DNA of 64,000 nt from Kocuria subflava (GTDB lineage Bacteria > Actinomycetota > Actinomycetes > Actinomycetales > Micrococcaceae), in contig NZ_JAAVUN010000012.1 in assembly GCF_012163155.1 (NCBI RefSeq), positions 1 to 64,000 on the forward strand, in the 5' to 3' direction. Below the pieces are notes generated by a model that did no database searches, was not told the origin of the DNA, and saw only the letters and a program-made list of their open reading frames with translations. Positions 41,614-49,650 of this stretch are shown here, piece by piece (position 1 is the first letter of the stretch; each line of letters opens with the position of its first letter). Position numbers and translations under genes: made by a program.

Positions 41614-44405
41614 CGGTTCAAACTTTCGCAGATGGCGGCCACAGTGTTGGAACGTCCCATCGGGTTGTGACCGCTGGATTCATCCTCATATCGGCGAATG
41701 CTCAAGTTGCGGGTCAATTCTGGGTGGGACATTGCGAAGGCCTCCACCTGTGGCAGATCCACCACCCGGTCATGCCCGGAGGAGACATTGACCCAATAGG
41801 TCACCTCGGTGGGGAAGCCCTGCGCCTCCCAAGCCTTCAACACGTTGGTCCGCGTGGGGTAGGCCGTGCGCAGATCGGCGGGCAGCTGGTTCTGGAACCG
41901 TGCGGACCGCAATTCGTTGACGGCTGCCGCCATCCACCGTGTCCAGTCGATCTGGGCGTTGTTGACCACGGCACGGGCACCGTGGTCCAACACGGCGCAG
42001 GACCAGGCCCAGAAGCCCCCGGCCGAGGACCCGAAATACAGGCGGTCGGCCGGCTCAGTGGCGCCGAGGATTCCGGCCAGTCCGCGCAAGGCCCACATGG
42101 CACCGGGAATCGCGCTCAACGTCTCAGAGACCTGCCCCCAGGACAGGCTCAGTGCATGCTCCCCGACACTGCCTGGGTCGGCCACATAGATCTGGGAGCA
42201 GGGGAACTCTTCCCACCAGGAGGAACGCTGAAACACGGGAGCTCCGTGGGAGCGATCGAGATCCACGGCTCCGTTGAACAACGTCAGCACCTGATCCGAT
42301 CCGTGGCGTCGCACCACCAGCAGCGGCACAACGGTGTCGCCCAGATCGATGTCCACCCGCGCGGGGCGGTCCACCGGAAAGTCCTCAAGCGTCAAGGATG
42401 AAACATCGTAAGGGCTCATCCGCGGCGTGGAACCAAAGTGGGGCCGGGTGACACCGGGGTGATCGGCACCAACGGCCACGGGTCCCGCAGCCGGCTGAGG
42501 ATCGAACTGAACGTCTTCGATCTGGGCCCGGCTGGCCTTTGACCAAGATGGGCTGAGCGTCTGGTCGGTGAGGGCCATTGCGGCCACCTCCACCACATCA
42601 CCAGCGCGAAGCCCAGTGGCGCTCACGTGTACCGGCCGTTTGGCGCCGCCACCGTCCCAGGACAGTTGCAGGCGCCCGTTGACCCAGACCTGCATACGCC
42701 AGTAGTCCTTCGCGGAGACATGGCCGTAGGTCGAGGTCACGGTGAACCGAAGGTCGCCGTCGCGCTCCAGGGGTGCAAAACGCCGACCGCAGGTCACTGC
42801 GGGAAGGAACCACTCCTGGGGAATCTCCACCTGTTGCCCGCTGGTGGGCAGCAGGGCAGCGCTTGCGCCCATCCGACTGATGACCAGGTCGTCGTCGAGG
42901 GCAACGCGGGCGCGTTCCCGAGCTGCAGTCGCCCTGGCAGCATTACGGCGTTCATCGCGCATGATCTCGTACAAATTCCGGACGTCATTCTTCCCCAGGA
43001 AGTTCAAGACGGGGTGCGCGGCGTTGATCAACTCGGCAAAGAAGAACCCCGATTTCCGGTCGGCCACAGGGAAGGACAGACTCAATTCCAGCATGCGGCG
43101 GACGTTGAAACCCACGCAGGTTTGGAAAGCGACGTCCGTTTCATTCATGACTTCGCTGCCCCAGCGGCCCATGCGCATTTCCCAGTAGTACAGGTCACGT
43201 TTGTGGTAATCGTGCAGGTCCCCGTCGTACTCCCAGCGCCCCAGGCCTTGATCGAAGTACGCCACTCGCTGGTCCTCGGGCTCGGGCGACTTCACGCGTT
43301 CCATGCGCTGCAAGAAAAGGCGGCGCAAGGATTCGACGGTGTTGTTGTCCTCCGTGACAGACCAGTACGCACGCCCGACCTCGTAGCCGAATCCACGCAA
43401 ATGCACGTAATTGGGGGAGTCGAACTCTCGGATGTAGTGGGGCAGCAACCATGCACCGTGATTCACGGTGGTGTTGGACCGAACAACCTCCTGGAGCTCA
43501 GGATTCAGAGCCGCATTCCTGTCCTCCAGATAGAAATACTTGTGCTTGGCACCGGGCACCAAGTCCAACAACCGGTCCACTATCGCCTTGTCCCGAGCGT
43601 ATGACTTCAGGAACTTGGACTTGCCGGAGGTCTTTGTGGTGTAGGTGAACATCTCCATCTGTTGGCGGTGCTGCCAGCACAGTGCCAGATTGGTGCGGCT
43701 GTCCGCACCACCGGTCAAGGACATCACCAGTCGAACGTCCTGCTGTACCAAGTCGCTCATCTGCCGGCCCCACATGGTGCGCACCAATTCCACGCGTTCC
43801 TGGACCGACAGGCCCGTGAAAGCGTTGGCCTCACGCGGGAAGAAGCGCTCCACAGCCCACCTGCCCAGCAGCAATCTGTGGTTGGGCAACATGGCATCGA
43901 CGCCCAGCAGTGGGGTGCGGCTCCAGGCTGCCGCCGTGTTCTGCGCCCCCTCTTCATCGGAGCGAGGCTGATGCTCCACAAGACTGTTGAGCAGATGAAG
44001 GTGACTGGCGGCCAGATCGGCCCCTTCGGAGAAGTAGACCGAACGCATCCCCAACGCGTCCTGGTAAAGCCAGACATCCTCATTTTCCCCGGCCAGAACC
44101 ACATGGCGTCCGCCCAGCACATCCAGGGTCTCCAAGAACCGGTGCTCCGATTCCGCCCAGGCCTCCAGCAGCCGCTCACCGGGCAACATGGTCCGCGGAT
44201 CCTCACCGGCGTACAGGCACAGGCCGTGGACCAGGACCCACCGTCCGTCGTCGTCAGCGGCCAGGTGGGCCGGCTCCAAGGGATCGTGGGTGAAGGTCCA
44301 ACCGGAGGCGCCCAGGTCCATGCGGACCCACTCGGGCGGCAGCGGAAGGTCGTGACCGCCGCGATGAACGACGAATCCGCGGGGGAACGGATGGGGGATG
44401 GGCAC
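41610..44405 (-). CDS. Asparagine-synthase-like/alpha-beta hydrolase fusion protein A
   Basis: About 931 residues. The N-terminal ~180 resemble a class II glutamine amidotransferase domain (GGRHVVLAGENEDVWLYQDALGMRSVYFSE) but lack the nucleophile Cys at position 2. The PP-loop ATP-pyrophosphatase part follows, with SLTGGADSRT at about 229-238. After about 470 come a linker and beta-rich region, then an alpha/beta hydrolase domain with nucleophile elbow FGSSAGGFWAW (about 791-801), Asp in SSGHDRVVDLP and His in ESSGHNPMG. I infer modification of the wall polymer: PP-loop proteins of this kind amidate uronic acids in some O-antigen loci, and the hydrolase part may move acyl groups. GTG 44,405 is chosen because AAGGAAGG lies six bases upstream; an upstream GTG at 44,429 overlaps that site. 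Confidence 0.75.
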   Translation of the reverse strand: MPIPHPFPRGFVVHRGGHDLPLPPEWVRMDLGASGWTFTHDPLEPAHLAADDDGRWVLVHGLCLYAGEDPRTMLPGERLLEAWAESEHRFLETLDVLGGRHVVLAGENEDVWLYQDALGMRSVYFSEGADLAASHLHLLNSLVEHQPRSDEEGAQNTAAAWSRTPLLGVDAMLPNHRLLLGRWAVERFFPREANAFTGLSVQERVELVRTMWGRQMSDLVQQDVRLVMSLTGGADSRTNLALCWQHRQQMEMFTYTTKTSGKSKFLKSYARDKAIVDRLLDLVPGAKHKYFYLEDRNAALNPELQEVVRSNTTVNHGAWLLPHYIREFDSPNYVHLRGFGYEVGRAYWSVTEDNNTVESLRRLFLQRMERVKSPEPEDQRVAYFDQGLGRWEYDGDLHDYHKRDLYYWEMRMGRWGSEVMNETDVAFQTCVGFNVRRMLELSLSFPVADRKSGFFFAELINAAHPVLNFLGKNDVRNLYEIMRDERRNAARATAARERARVALDDDLVISRMGASAALLPTSGQQVEIPQEWFLPAVTCGRRFAPLERDGDLRFTVTSTYGHVSAKDYWRMQVWVNGRLQLSWDGGGAKRPVHVSATGLRAGDVVEVAAMALTDQTLSPSWSKASRAQIEDVQFDPQPAAGPVAVGADHPGVTRPHFGSTPRMSPYDVSSLTLEDFPVDRPARVDIDLGDTVVPLLVVRRHGSDQVLTLFNGAVDLDRSHGAPVFQRSSWWEEFPCSQIYVADPGSVGEHALSLSWGQVSETLSAIPGAMWALRGLAGILGATEPADRLYFGSSAGGFWAWSCAVLDHGARAVVNNAQIDWTRWMAAAVNELRSARFQNQLPADLRTAYPTRTNVLKAWEAQGFPTEVTYWVNVSSGHDRVVDLPQVEAFAMSHPELTRNLSIRRYEDESSGHNPMGRSNTVAAICESLNR

Positions 44406-44462
44406 GTGCCACCTTCCTTTACGGCTCACCCAGGATGCTCTACGGGGTGGGCCTTCAAACGG

Positions 44463-47324
44463 TCAGGATTCCAGAATGGCAGAGACCGCACGCTGACGGT
44501 CCAAAGGCGCGTGGACGGCGCGTTCGTCGTGGTAGTCGTGCACCCTGAGATTGGTGGTCAGTTCCGGATGCTGGTGCTGAAAGCCACGCAGTCGGGGGAG
44601 TTCAACATTGGCCTCGTAGGGGGTGGCCGTGTTGGCCCAGTAGTCCACTCGAGCCGGATGGTGCGCCGTGCGCCAGGCCTCCAGGACATTGCACCGTCCG
44701 GGATGACGACGCCGGAAGTCCTGGACCGTGACCCCGCTCAGTCGCTGCTCCAGCAGCGCCGCGGTGGCGGTGGTGGACCAGGTGGTCCAGTCGATCTGCG
44801 GATTGCTGACCACCGCGCGGGAGCCCGGATCCAGCAGGGCTGCGTTCCAAGCCCAGAAACCCCCGGACGATGATCCGAAGTGGGTCCGGTGCCGTGCATC
44901 GGGTACCCCCAGGATGGCGGTGACCCCACGAATGGCTTTGACCGCGTCCGGAACAGCAGAGCGCTGCGGATGCAACTGCCCCCAAGACGTCTTCAGAGCC
45001 GCATGCCCCACGGATGCCGGATCCGCCACGTGGACTTGATGCCGGTCGATCTCCGGCCACCACGCTGCGCGTTGGAACGCAGGGGCCCCGTGAGTCTTGG
45101 TGACATCAACCGGCCCGTCGTAGAAGCTGACCGCTCGTTCTCCCGTGCGCCGGACCACCAGCATGGGCAGAAGATCCGCACCGATCTCCACATCCAGGCG
45201 AACGGGACGGTCCACCGGAAAATCCTCGCGCGTCAAAACCGCCAGATCGCCCAGGTCCAGATGAAGCTCGTGTGCTCCGCGGCGGTGGAACCCGCCGGGT
45301 GCGTTGGTCGTGACCCGGATACCGCCAAGCGCCGGACCTGGGGCGAACTGGGCATCATGCAGCCAGATTCGGCTTGCCCGTTGCCAGGACTCACGGTCGT
45401 GGTCACGGCCAGGGACCCCGACGACTGCCACAACATCGTGCGGTTGCAACCCGGCCACGGTCACGTGAACTGGTTCCCGGCAGATCCCTCCGTCCCAGGA
45501 CGAATGCATGTCCTGGTTGACCCACACCTGGTAGCGCCAGTTGCCTCCGCCTTGATCGTGTCCATAGCGGCTGTGCACGGTGAACTTCAGGGTTCCGGCG
45601 GTGGTGACGGGTGAGAACGAGCGTTTGACCAGCGTGCCCGTCTTGAAGTGTTCGGCCGGGATCACGGCCAGTTCGTCCTGAATCGGGCAACGGGCCACCG
45701 TACGGCCGTCGTGCAGGATCTCCAGTCCATCGCTGAGTGCCGGTGGCGGGTCTGTGGCGGGGCCTGCGGCAGGGACTGCAGAGGCTCCGGCGGAATCGAC
45801 ACCCGCAGCGCCGACGGCGGGGGCGGACTCCAACCGTTGGTCCCGATGGAGTTCATACAGATTTCGTTCGTCATTGACGCCCACGAAGTTCAGGATCGGG
45901 AAGACGTGGTTGATCAATTCGGCGAAGAAGAACGACGCCTTGCGCTGTTCGATCGGGAAAGACAGCGTCATTTCCAACAGAGATCGAACGTTCATGGCGG
46001 CCATGGTCTCGAACGCCAAATCGGTTTCATTGCAGATCTCCGCCGACCAGCGTCCCAGCCGGATCTCCCAGTAGAAGAGGTCGCGGCGGTGTGTGTCGTA
46101 GAGCTCGTCGTCGTAACCCCACGTGCGGTACCCGGCCTCGAATTCGCGAACTCGATCGCGTTGGCTCATGTGAGGGGCGTCTTTGGCGGTGCGCCGCAAC
46201 CAGTACGCCTGCATATCCTGCCGTGTGCCGGATGATCCCAGATCCGTCCACGAACTCTTTCCCACCGCGCTGGCATTGCCCCGAATGTGAATCACGTTGG
46301 GGCTCGGGAAACTCTTCAAGTAGTGGGGCAGGAGCCACTTGAAGTGATTGCCCACGGTGTTGCGTTCCAGCAGAGCCTGCTGGTGTGGCGGGAGTTGCAC
46401 GTGGCGCTCTTCGATGTAGTAGGTGGTGTGACCAGCGTTGGGCACGTGCTCCAGCAGCTTTGCCACCACCGCTTCGTCCCGGGCAATCATCCCCTTGCGC
46501 AGGTCCGCATCCGGCCGGGAGGAGCTGTAGGTGAACATGTGGATGCGATCCAGATGCGCCCGGCTCAGGGCCATACTGGTCCTGCTGTCCCAGCCACCGG
46601 TCAGGGACAGGATGAGCTGGGAATCGGTCTTCACCAGATCCCCCATCATCCGCTCCCAGCGCCGAGCGAAGAGCTCCACCCGTTCTTGGACGGAAAGATC
46701 CGTGTAGGTGTTGGGTTTACGCGGATAGAACCGCTGAATCTCCCAGGTGCCCAATTCCACGGAGTGGTTGGGCAGCATGGCCTCGATGCCCACCCGCGGT
46801 GTCCTGCCCCACGCGGTCATGAACCCCGCCCGGCCCTCGGCCAGGCTCCGTTCACGGTGCGGAACAAGTTCCTGAATCAAGTTGAGGTGGCTTGCGACCA
46901 ACTCGGCCGATTCTGAGAAATACACCGTGCGCATGCCCGTGGCGTCCTGGTACAGCCACACGCGGTCGCCATCACCGCGCAACACCAGGTGACGGCCCCC
47001 GTAGGCATCAAGCACATCCAGGAAACCATCTAGGGCGCCCGCGGCGGATCGGTCCCAGCCCGTCATGAGACGGTCGGCCGCAGGGATGTCCGCGTCGTCG
47101 TCGCCCGCGTAGAGGAACAACCCGAATGCCAGCACCCACCGTCGGCCATCGGAACTGACGGATCGGGACGGCAAAATCAGGGGGTCGTGGGTGAAAACCC
47201 AGCCGCTGTCACCGAGGTCAACGCTGGCCCACTCGGCAATGTCCACCCGATCGCGGTCCTCGCCGGTTACGCCGTGTCTGCGGCTCAGCAGGAAACCGCG
47301 GGGAAAGGGATGCTCGGCAGCCAT
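44463..47324 (-). CDS. Asparagine-synthase-like/alpha-beta hydrolase fusion protein B
   Basis: 953 residues, a tandem paralogue of the next gene in the operon with the same order of parts: degenerate amidotransferase-like N-terminus (GGRHLVLRGDGDRVWLYQDA, starting MAAEHPFPRGF, so no Cys2), PP-loop domain with LSLTGGWDSRTS, an Ala/Pro-rich linker (about 495-530), beta-rich region, and hydrolase with FGSSSGGFWAWN. The hydrolase Asp region reads TATPYEANVELP where the paralogue has SSGHDRVVDLP, and the end has ERAVHAPLD, so the His is kept but the Asp may be replaced. The two copies may therefore differ in substrate or one may be impaired. AGGA lies about nine bases before the ATG. Placed between wecB and copy A. 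Confidence 0.75.
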   Translation of the reverse strand: MAAEHPFPRGFLLSRRHGVTGEDRDRVDIAEWASVDLGDSGWVFTHDPLILPSRSVSSDGRRWVLAFGLFLYAGDDDADIPAADRLMTGWDRSAAGALDGFLDVLDAYGGRHLVLRGDGDRVWLYQDATGMRTVYFSESAELVASHLNLIQELVPHRERSLAEGRAGFMTAWGRTPRVGIEAMLPNHSVELGTWEIQRFYPRKPNTYTDLSVQERVELFARRWERMMGDLVKTDSQLILSLTGGWDSRTSMALSRAHLDRIHMFTYSSSRPDADLRKGMIARDEAVVAKLLEHVPNAGHTTYYIEERHVQLPPHQQALLERNTVGNHFKWLLPHYLKSFPSPNVIHIRGNASAVGKSSWTDLGSSGTRQDMQAYWLRRTAKDAPHMSQRDRVREFEAGYRTWGYDDELYDTHRRDLFYWEIRLGRWSAEICNETDLAFETMAAMNVRSLLEMTLSFPIEQRKASFFFAELINHVFPILNFVGVNDERNLYELHRDQRLESAPAVGAAGVDSAGASAVPAAGPATDPPPALSDGLEILHDGRTVARCPIQDELAVIPAEHFKTGTLVKRSFSPVTTAGTLKFTVHSRYGHDQGGGNWRYQVWVNQDMHSSWDGGICREPVHVTVAGLQPHDVVAVVGVPGRDHDRESWQRASRIWLHDAQFAPGPALGGIRVTTNAPGGFHRRGAHELHLDLGDLAVLTREDFPVDRPVRLDVEIGADLLPMLVVRRTGERAVSFYDGPVDVTKTHGAPAFQRAAWWPEIDRHQVHVADPASVGHAALKTSWGQLHPQRSAVPDAVKAIRGVTAILGVPDARHRTHFGSSSGGFWAWNAALLDPGSRAVVSNPQIDWTTWSTTATAALLEQRLSGVTVQDFRRRHPGRCNVLEAWRTAHHPARVDYWANTATPYEANVELPRLRGFQHQHPELTTNLRVHDYHDERAVHAPLDRQRAVSAILES

Positions 47325-47350
47325 GGGGGAGTCCTGGGTTACGCTGCGGG

Positions 47351-48508
47351 TCAGGCCTCGACACCCGGATCGAAATCCGCGATTCGTTCACCGATACCGA
47401 ACATCTGCTCGATCGCAGCAACCGTGCGTGCCGCGGCATGACCGTCACCGTAGGGATTCACGGCGTTGGCCATGGCCTGGTAAATCGCGTGGTTGTGCAG
47501 CAGCGTGTTGACCTCCTCCACGATTCGCTCCTCTTCGGTACCGATCAACTTCACGGTGCCGGCGGTCACGGCCTCCGGGCGTTCGGTGTTCTCGCGCATC
47601 ACCAGGACCGGCTTGCCCAACGACGGCGCCTCCTCCTGCACACCGCCGGAGTCAGTGAGCACGACGTCGGCCACGGCCAACATGCGGGTGAACTCGCCGT
47701 AGGCCATGGGTTCAGTGACATGCACGTTGGGCTTGGATTCAATGGCCGGCAACACGGCTTCGCGCACCACGGGGTTGCGGTGGGCCGGCAGAACGATGGT
47801 CAGATCAGGCTCGGCATCAGCAATTCGAGCCAGTGCGCGGCCCACACCCCGCATGGCTTCGCCCTGGTTCTCCCGGCGGTGCGTGGTGACCAACAGGGTT
47901 TTGCCGGAGCGCTGCGCGATCTCCTCCACCTGTGGGTCTGAGAAGGGCAGAGCCTTGGCCACGGTGTGGTGCAGGGCGTCAATCACGGTGTTGCCGGTGA
48001 CCACAATGTGCTCGCCGTCAATGGATTCGGCCAGCAGGTTGCGCTTGGAGATGTCCGTGGGCGCCAGGTGGAGGCTGGTGATCTGAGAGGTCAGCTTCCG
48101 GTTGGCTTCCTCCGGGAACGGGGAGAACAGATTGAAGGAACGCAGGCCGGCTTCCGCGTGAATCACCGGAATACCGCGGTAGAAGGCCGCGATGGCACCG
48201 GCAGTGGAGGTTGTGGTGTCGCCCTGGACAATCACGGCATCCGGCGCGGACTCCTCAAAAATGGCATCCAGACCTTCCACCGTGCGGGTCAGGACACCGT
48301 TGAGTGTCTGACGCGGCTGAATGATGTTCAGGTCATGATCCGGTGTGATGTCAAAGATCTGATTGACCTGATCCAGCATTTCCCGGTGCTGCCCGGTGAC
48401 GGTGACCACACATTCGAATTGCGGGGACTCTTGGAGCGCTTTGACGATCGGCGCCATCTTGATGGCCTCCGGGCGCGTCCCGTAGATCGGCATGATGGTC
48501 AGGGTCAT
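47351..48508 (-). CDS. wecB: UDP-N-acetylglucosamine 2-epimerase (non-hydrolysing)
   Basis: 385 residues, normal for the family. It interconverts UDP-GlcNAc and UDP-ManNAc. Landmarks: IYGTRPEAIKMAPIV at the N-terminus, VIVQGDTTTS, HAEAGLRSFNLFSPFPEEANRK (the EAGLR block), LVTTHRRENQG, and DSGGVQEEAPSLGKPVLVMRENTERPEA (the C-terminal UDP-binding block). First gene of the minus-strand operon wecB, fusion B, fusion A, pyruvyl transferase. Its product feeds WecC on the plus strand to give UDP-ManNAcA, and may also supply ManNAc for pyruvylation. GGAGA lies seven bases before the ATG at 48,508. The 134 bases upstream should contain its promoter, which I could not place. Confidence 0.95.
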   Translation of the reverse strand: MTLTIMPIYGTRPEAIKMAPIVKALQESPQFECVVTVTGQHREMLDQVNQIFDITPDHDLNIIQPRQTLNGVLTRTVEGLDAIFEESAPDAVIVQGDTTTSTAGAIAAFYRGIPVIHAEAGLRSFNLFSPFPEEANRKLTSQITSLHLAPTDISKRNLLAESIDGEHIVVTGNTVIDALHHTVAKALPFSDPQVEEIAQRSGKTLLVTTHRRENQGEAMRGVGRALARIADAEPDLTIVLPAHRNPVVREAVLPAIESKPNVHVTEPMAYGEFTRMLAVADVVLTDSGGVQEEAPSLGKPVLVMRENTERPEAVTAGTVKLIGTEEERIVEEVNTLLHNHAIYQAMANAVNPYGDGHAAARTVAAIEQMFGIGERIADFDPGVEA

Positions 48509-48642
48509 CGCGTTTTCTCCCCGCTGCTGGAGTCAGCTGTTTGGTGGACTTGCGGAACGACAGCAAGCATACGGGAGACAACCCGCCGGTAACCGGAGTT
48601 TCACCACCGCCATCTGGTGAATCACATACCGGCGCCGGTCGG

Positions 48643-49302
48643 TTACAGCTCCACCATGCCCGCCTTGTGGGCCGCAATCACCAGTTGCAGGCGGTCCCGT
48701 ACGCCAAATTTGCTGACCAGGTGGGTCACGTGCAACTTGACCGATTTCTCTGAGATCCCCATGCCATCGGCCACCTCTTTGTTGCTGCAACCGGTGGCCA
48801 GATACTTCAGCACCTCGGATTCGCGGCTGGTCAGGGTCACAGCCGGCGGCAGTCCATTGCGTTTGTCCCCGTCCCTCAAGTGACCCACAACAGCATCCAG
48901 CGCGGTGGGGGAGAGCTGCGTTCTTCCCGTCAGGGCACGGCGCACCGTGCTCAGAATCCGCTCAGGGGGATCGGATTTCAACACGTACCCCAGGGCGCCG
49001 GCGCGCAACGCTGGGACGACGGCGTCCGCCGTGGTGAACGTGGTGATCATGACCACCTTGGTGGCGGGCAGGGCCCGCAACAGTTCAGCAGTGGCCTCAA
49101 CACCGTCCACGCGCGGCATCTGGATGTCCATCAGCACAATGTCCGGGCGCAGGTTCACCGCCACCTGCACGGCAGAGCGGCCATCAGCTGCCGTTCCCAC
49201 CACTTCCATGTCCCCGGCACTGCCCACGTACACGGACAGTGTTTCCCGCACCACGGACTCGTCGTCGGCGATCAGGACTCGGTATTTTGCAGGGGTGGTC
49301 AT
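48643..49302 (-). CDS. NarL/LuxR-type response regulator
   Basis: 219 residues. The receiver domain (about 8-125) has the acidic pair Asp13-Asp14, phospho-acceptor Asp59 in VLMDIQMP, a Thr in MITTF and Lys in YVLKSD. The LuxR-type helix-turn-helix (about 152-215) has LTSRESEVLKYLATGCSNKEVADGMGISEKSVKLHV. Family knowledge: partner of HisKA_3 histidine kinases, and a transcription factor when phosphorylated. The expected partner is the kinase encoded divergently at 49,651, with a small secreted peptide gene between them. AGGAG lies 13 bases before the ATG, rather far. The target genes cannot be read here; the shared divergent region 49,303-49,436 is an obvious candidate for autoregulation. Confidence 0.93.
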   Translation of the reverse strand: MTTPAKYRVLIADDESVVRETLSVYVGSAGDMEVVGTAADGRSAVQVAVNLRPDIVLMDIQMPRVDGVEATAELLRALPATKVVMITTFTTADAVVPALRAGALGYVLKSDPPERILSTVRRALTGRTQLSPTALDAVVGHLRDGDKRNGLPPAVTLTSRESEVLKYLATGCSNKEVADGMGISEKSVKLHVTHLVSKFGVRDRLQLVIAAHKAGMVEL

Positions 49303-49436
49303 GACTGCGGTTGCACTCCTAGATGCGTTTTTGCGGAATCAGAATATCCTGGGACGCGTGGATGTGTGCTGACCAGCAACAACGGCACCGTGGCAATCCG
49401 CGTGACCAACACCTCCCAAACCCATCAGGAGTACCC

Positions 49437-49649
49437 ATGGCTTTGTTCACCCGTTCCCGGAAGGCCGCTGCTGCAGCGGCCGTTGCCGGTTCCATGCTGC
49501 TCAGTGGCGGCATGGCCTCAGCAGCTCTGCTCCCGGGCCTGGCGGCAGCGCCGTCGTCGTCCAACTCAGTGGCGGCCGGCCCGGTCAAGGCCGAGCCCGC
49601 CGTTTTTGTGAGCCTGCTCTGCCAGTACTACGGACGTTGCTCCAGGTAA
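49437..49649 (+). CDS. Small secreted peptide with C-terminal Cys-Cys loop, candidate signal
   Basis: 70 residues. The N-terminus is a classic signal peptide: FTRSRK, a hydrophobic AAAAAVAGSMLLSGG core and an Ala-x-Ala cleavage site near MASA (about 29). The mature part is an Ala/Ser/Pro-rich spacer followed by VFVSLLCQYYGRCSR, where Cys62 and Cys68 can close a seven-residue disulfide or thioether ring close to the C-terminus. AGGAG five bases before ATG 49,437 fixes the start, although the frame is open further up. The gene ends one base before the histidine kinase start and is divergent from the response regulator. I infer a secreted, possibly processed, peptide ligand of the kinase. A lantibiotic- or bacteriocin-like role or a kinase-inhibiting accessory peptide are alternatives. 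I do not recognise the family. Confidence 0.72.
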   Translation: MALFTRSRKAAAAAAVAGSMLLSGGMASAALLPGLAAAPSSSNSVAAGPVKAEPAVFVSLLCQYYGRCSR

Positions 49650-49650
49650 C

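Noticed and set aside
42627-43604. Plus-strand frame opposite fusion protein A
   Set aside because: A shadow of the minus-strand gene; the composition is His/Val/Gln-rich with no recognisable motif or start signal.
48626-48645. Palindrome ACCGGCGCCGGT after the response regulator gene as an operator
   Set aside because: Such G+C palindromes are expected by chance in this genome, and its place after the regulator's stop makes an operator role for that gene unlikely.
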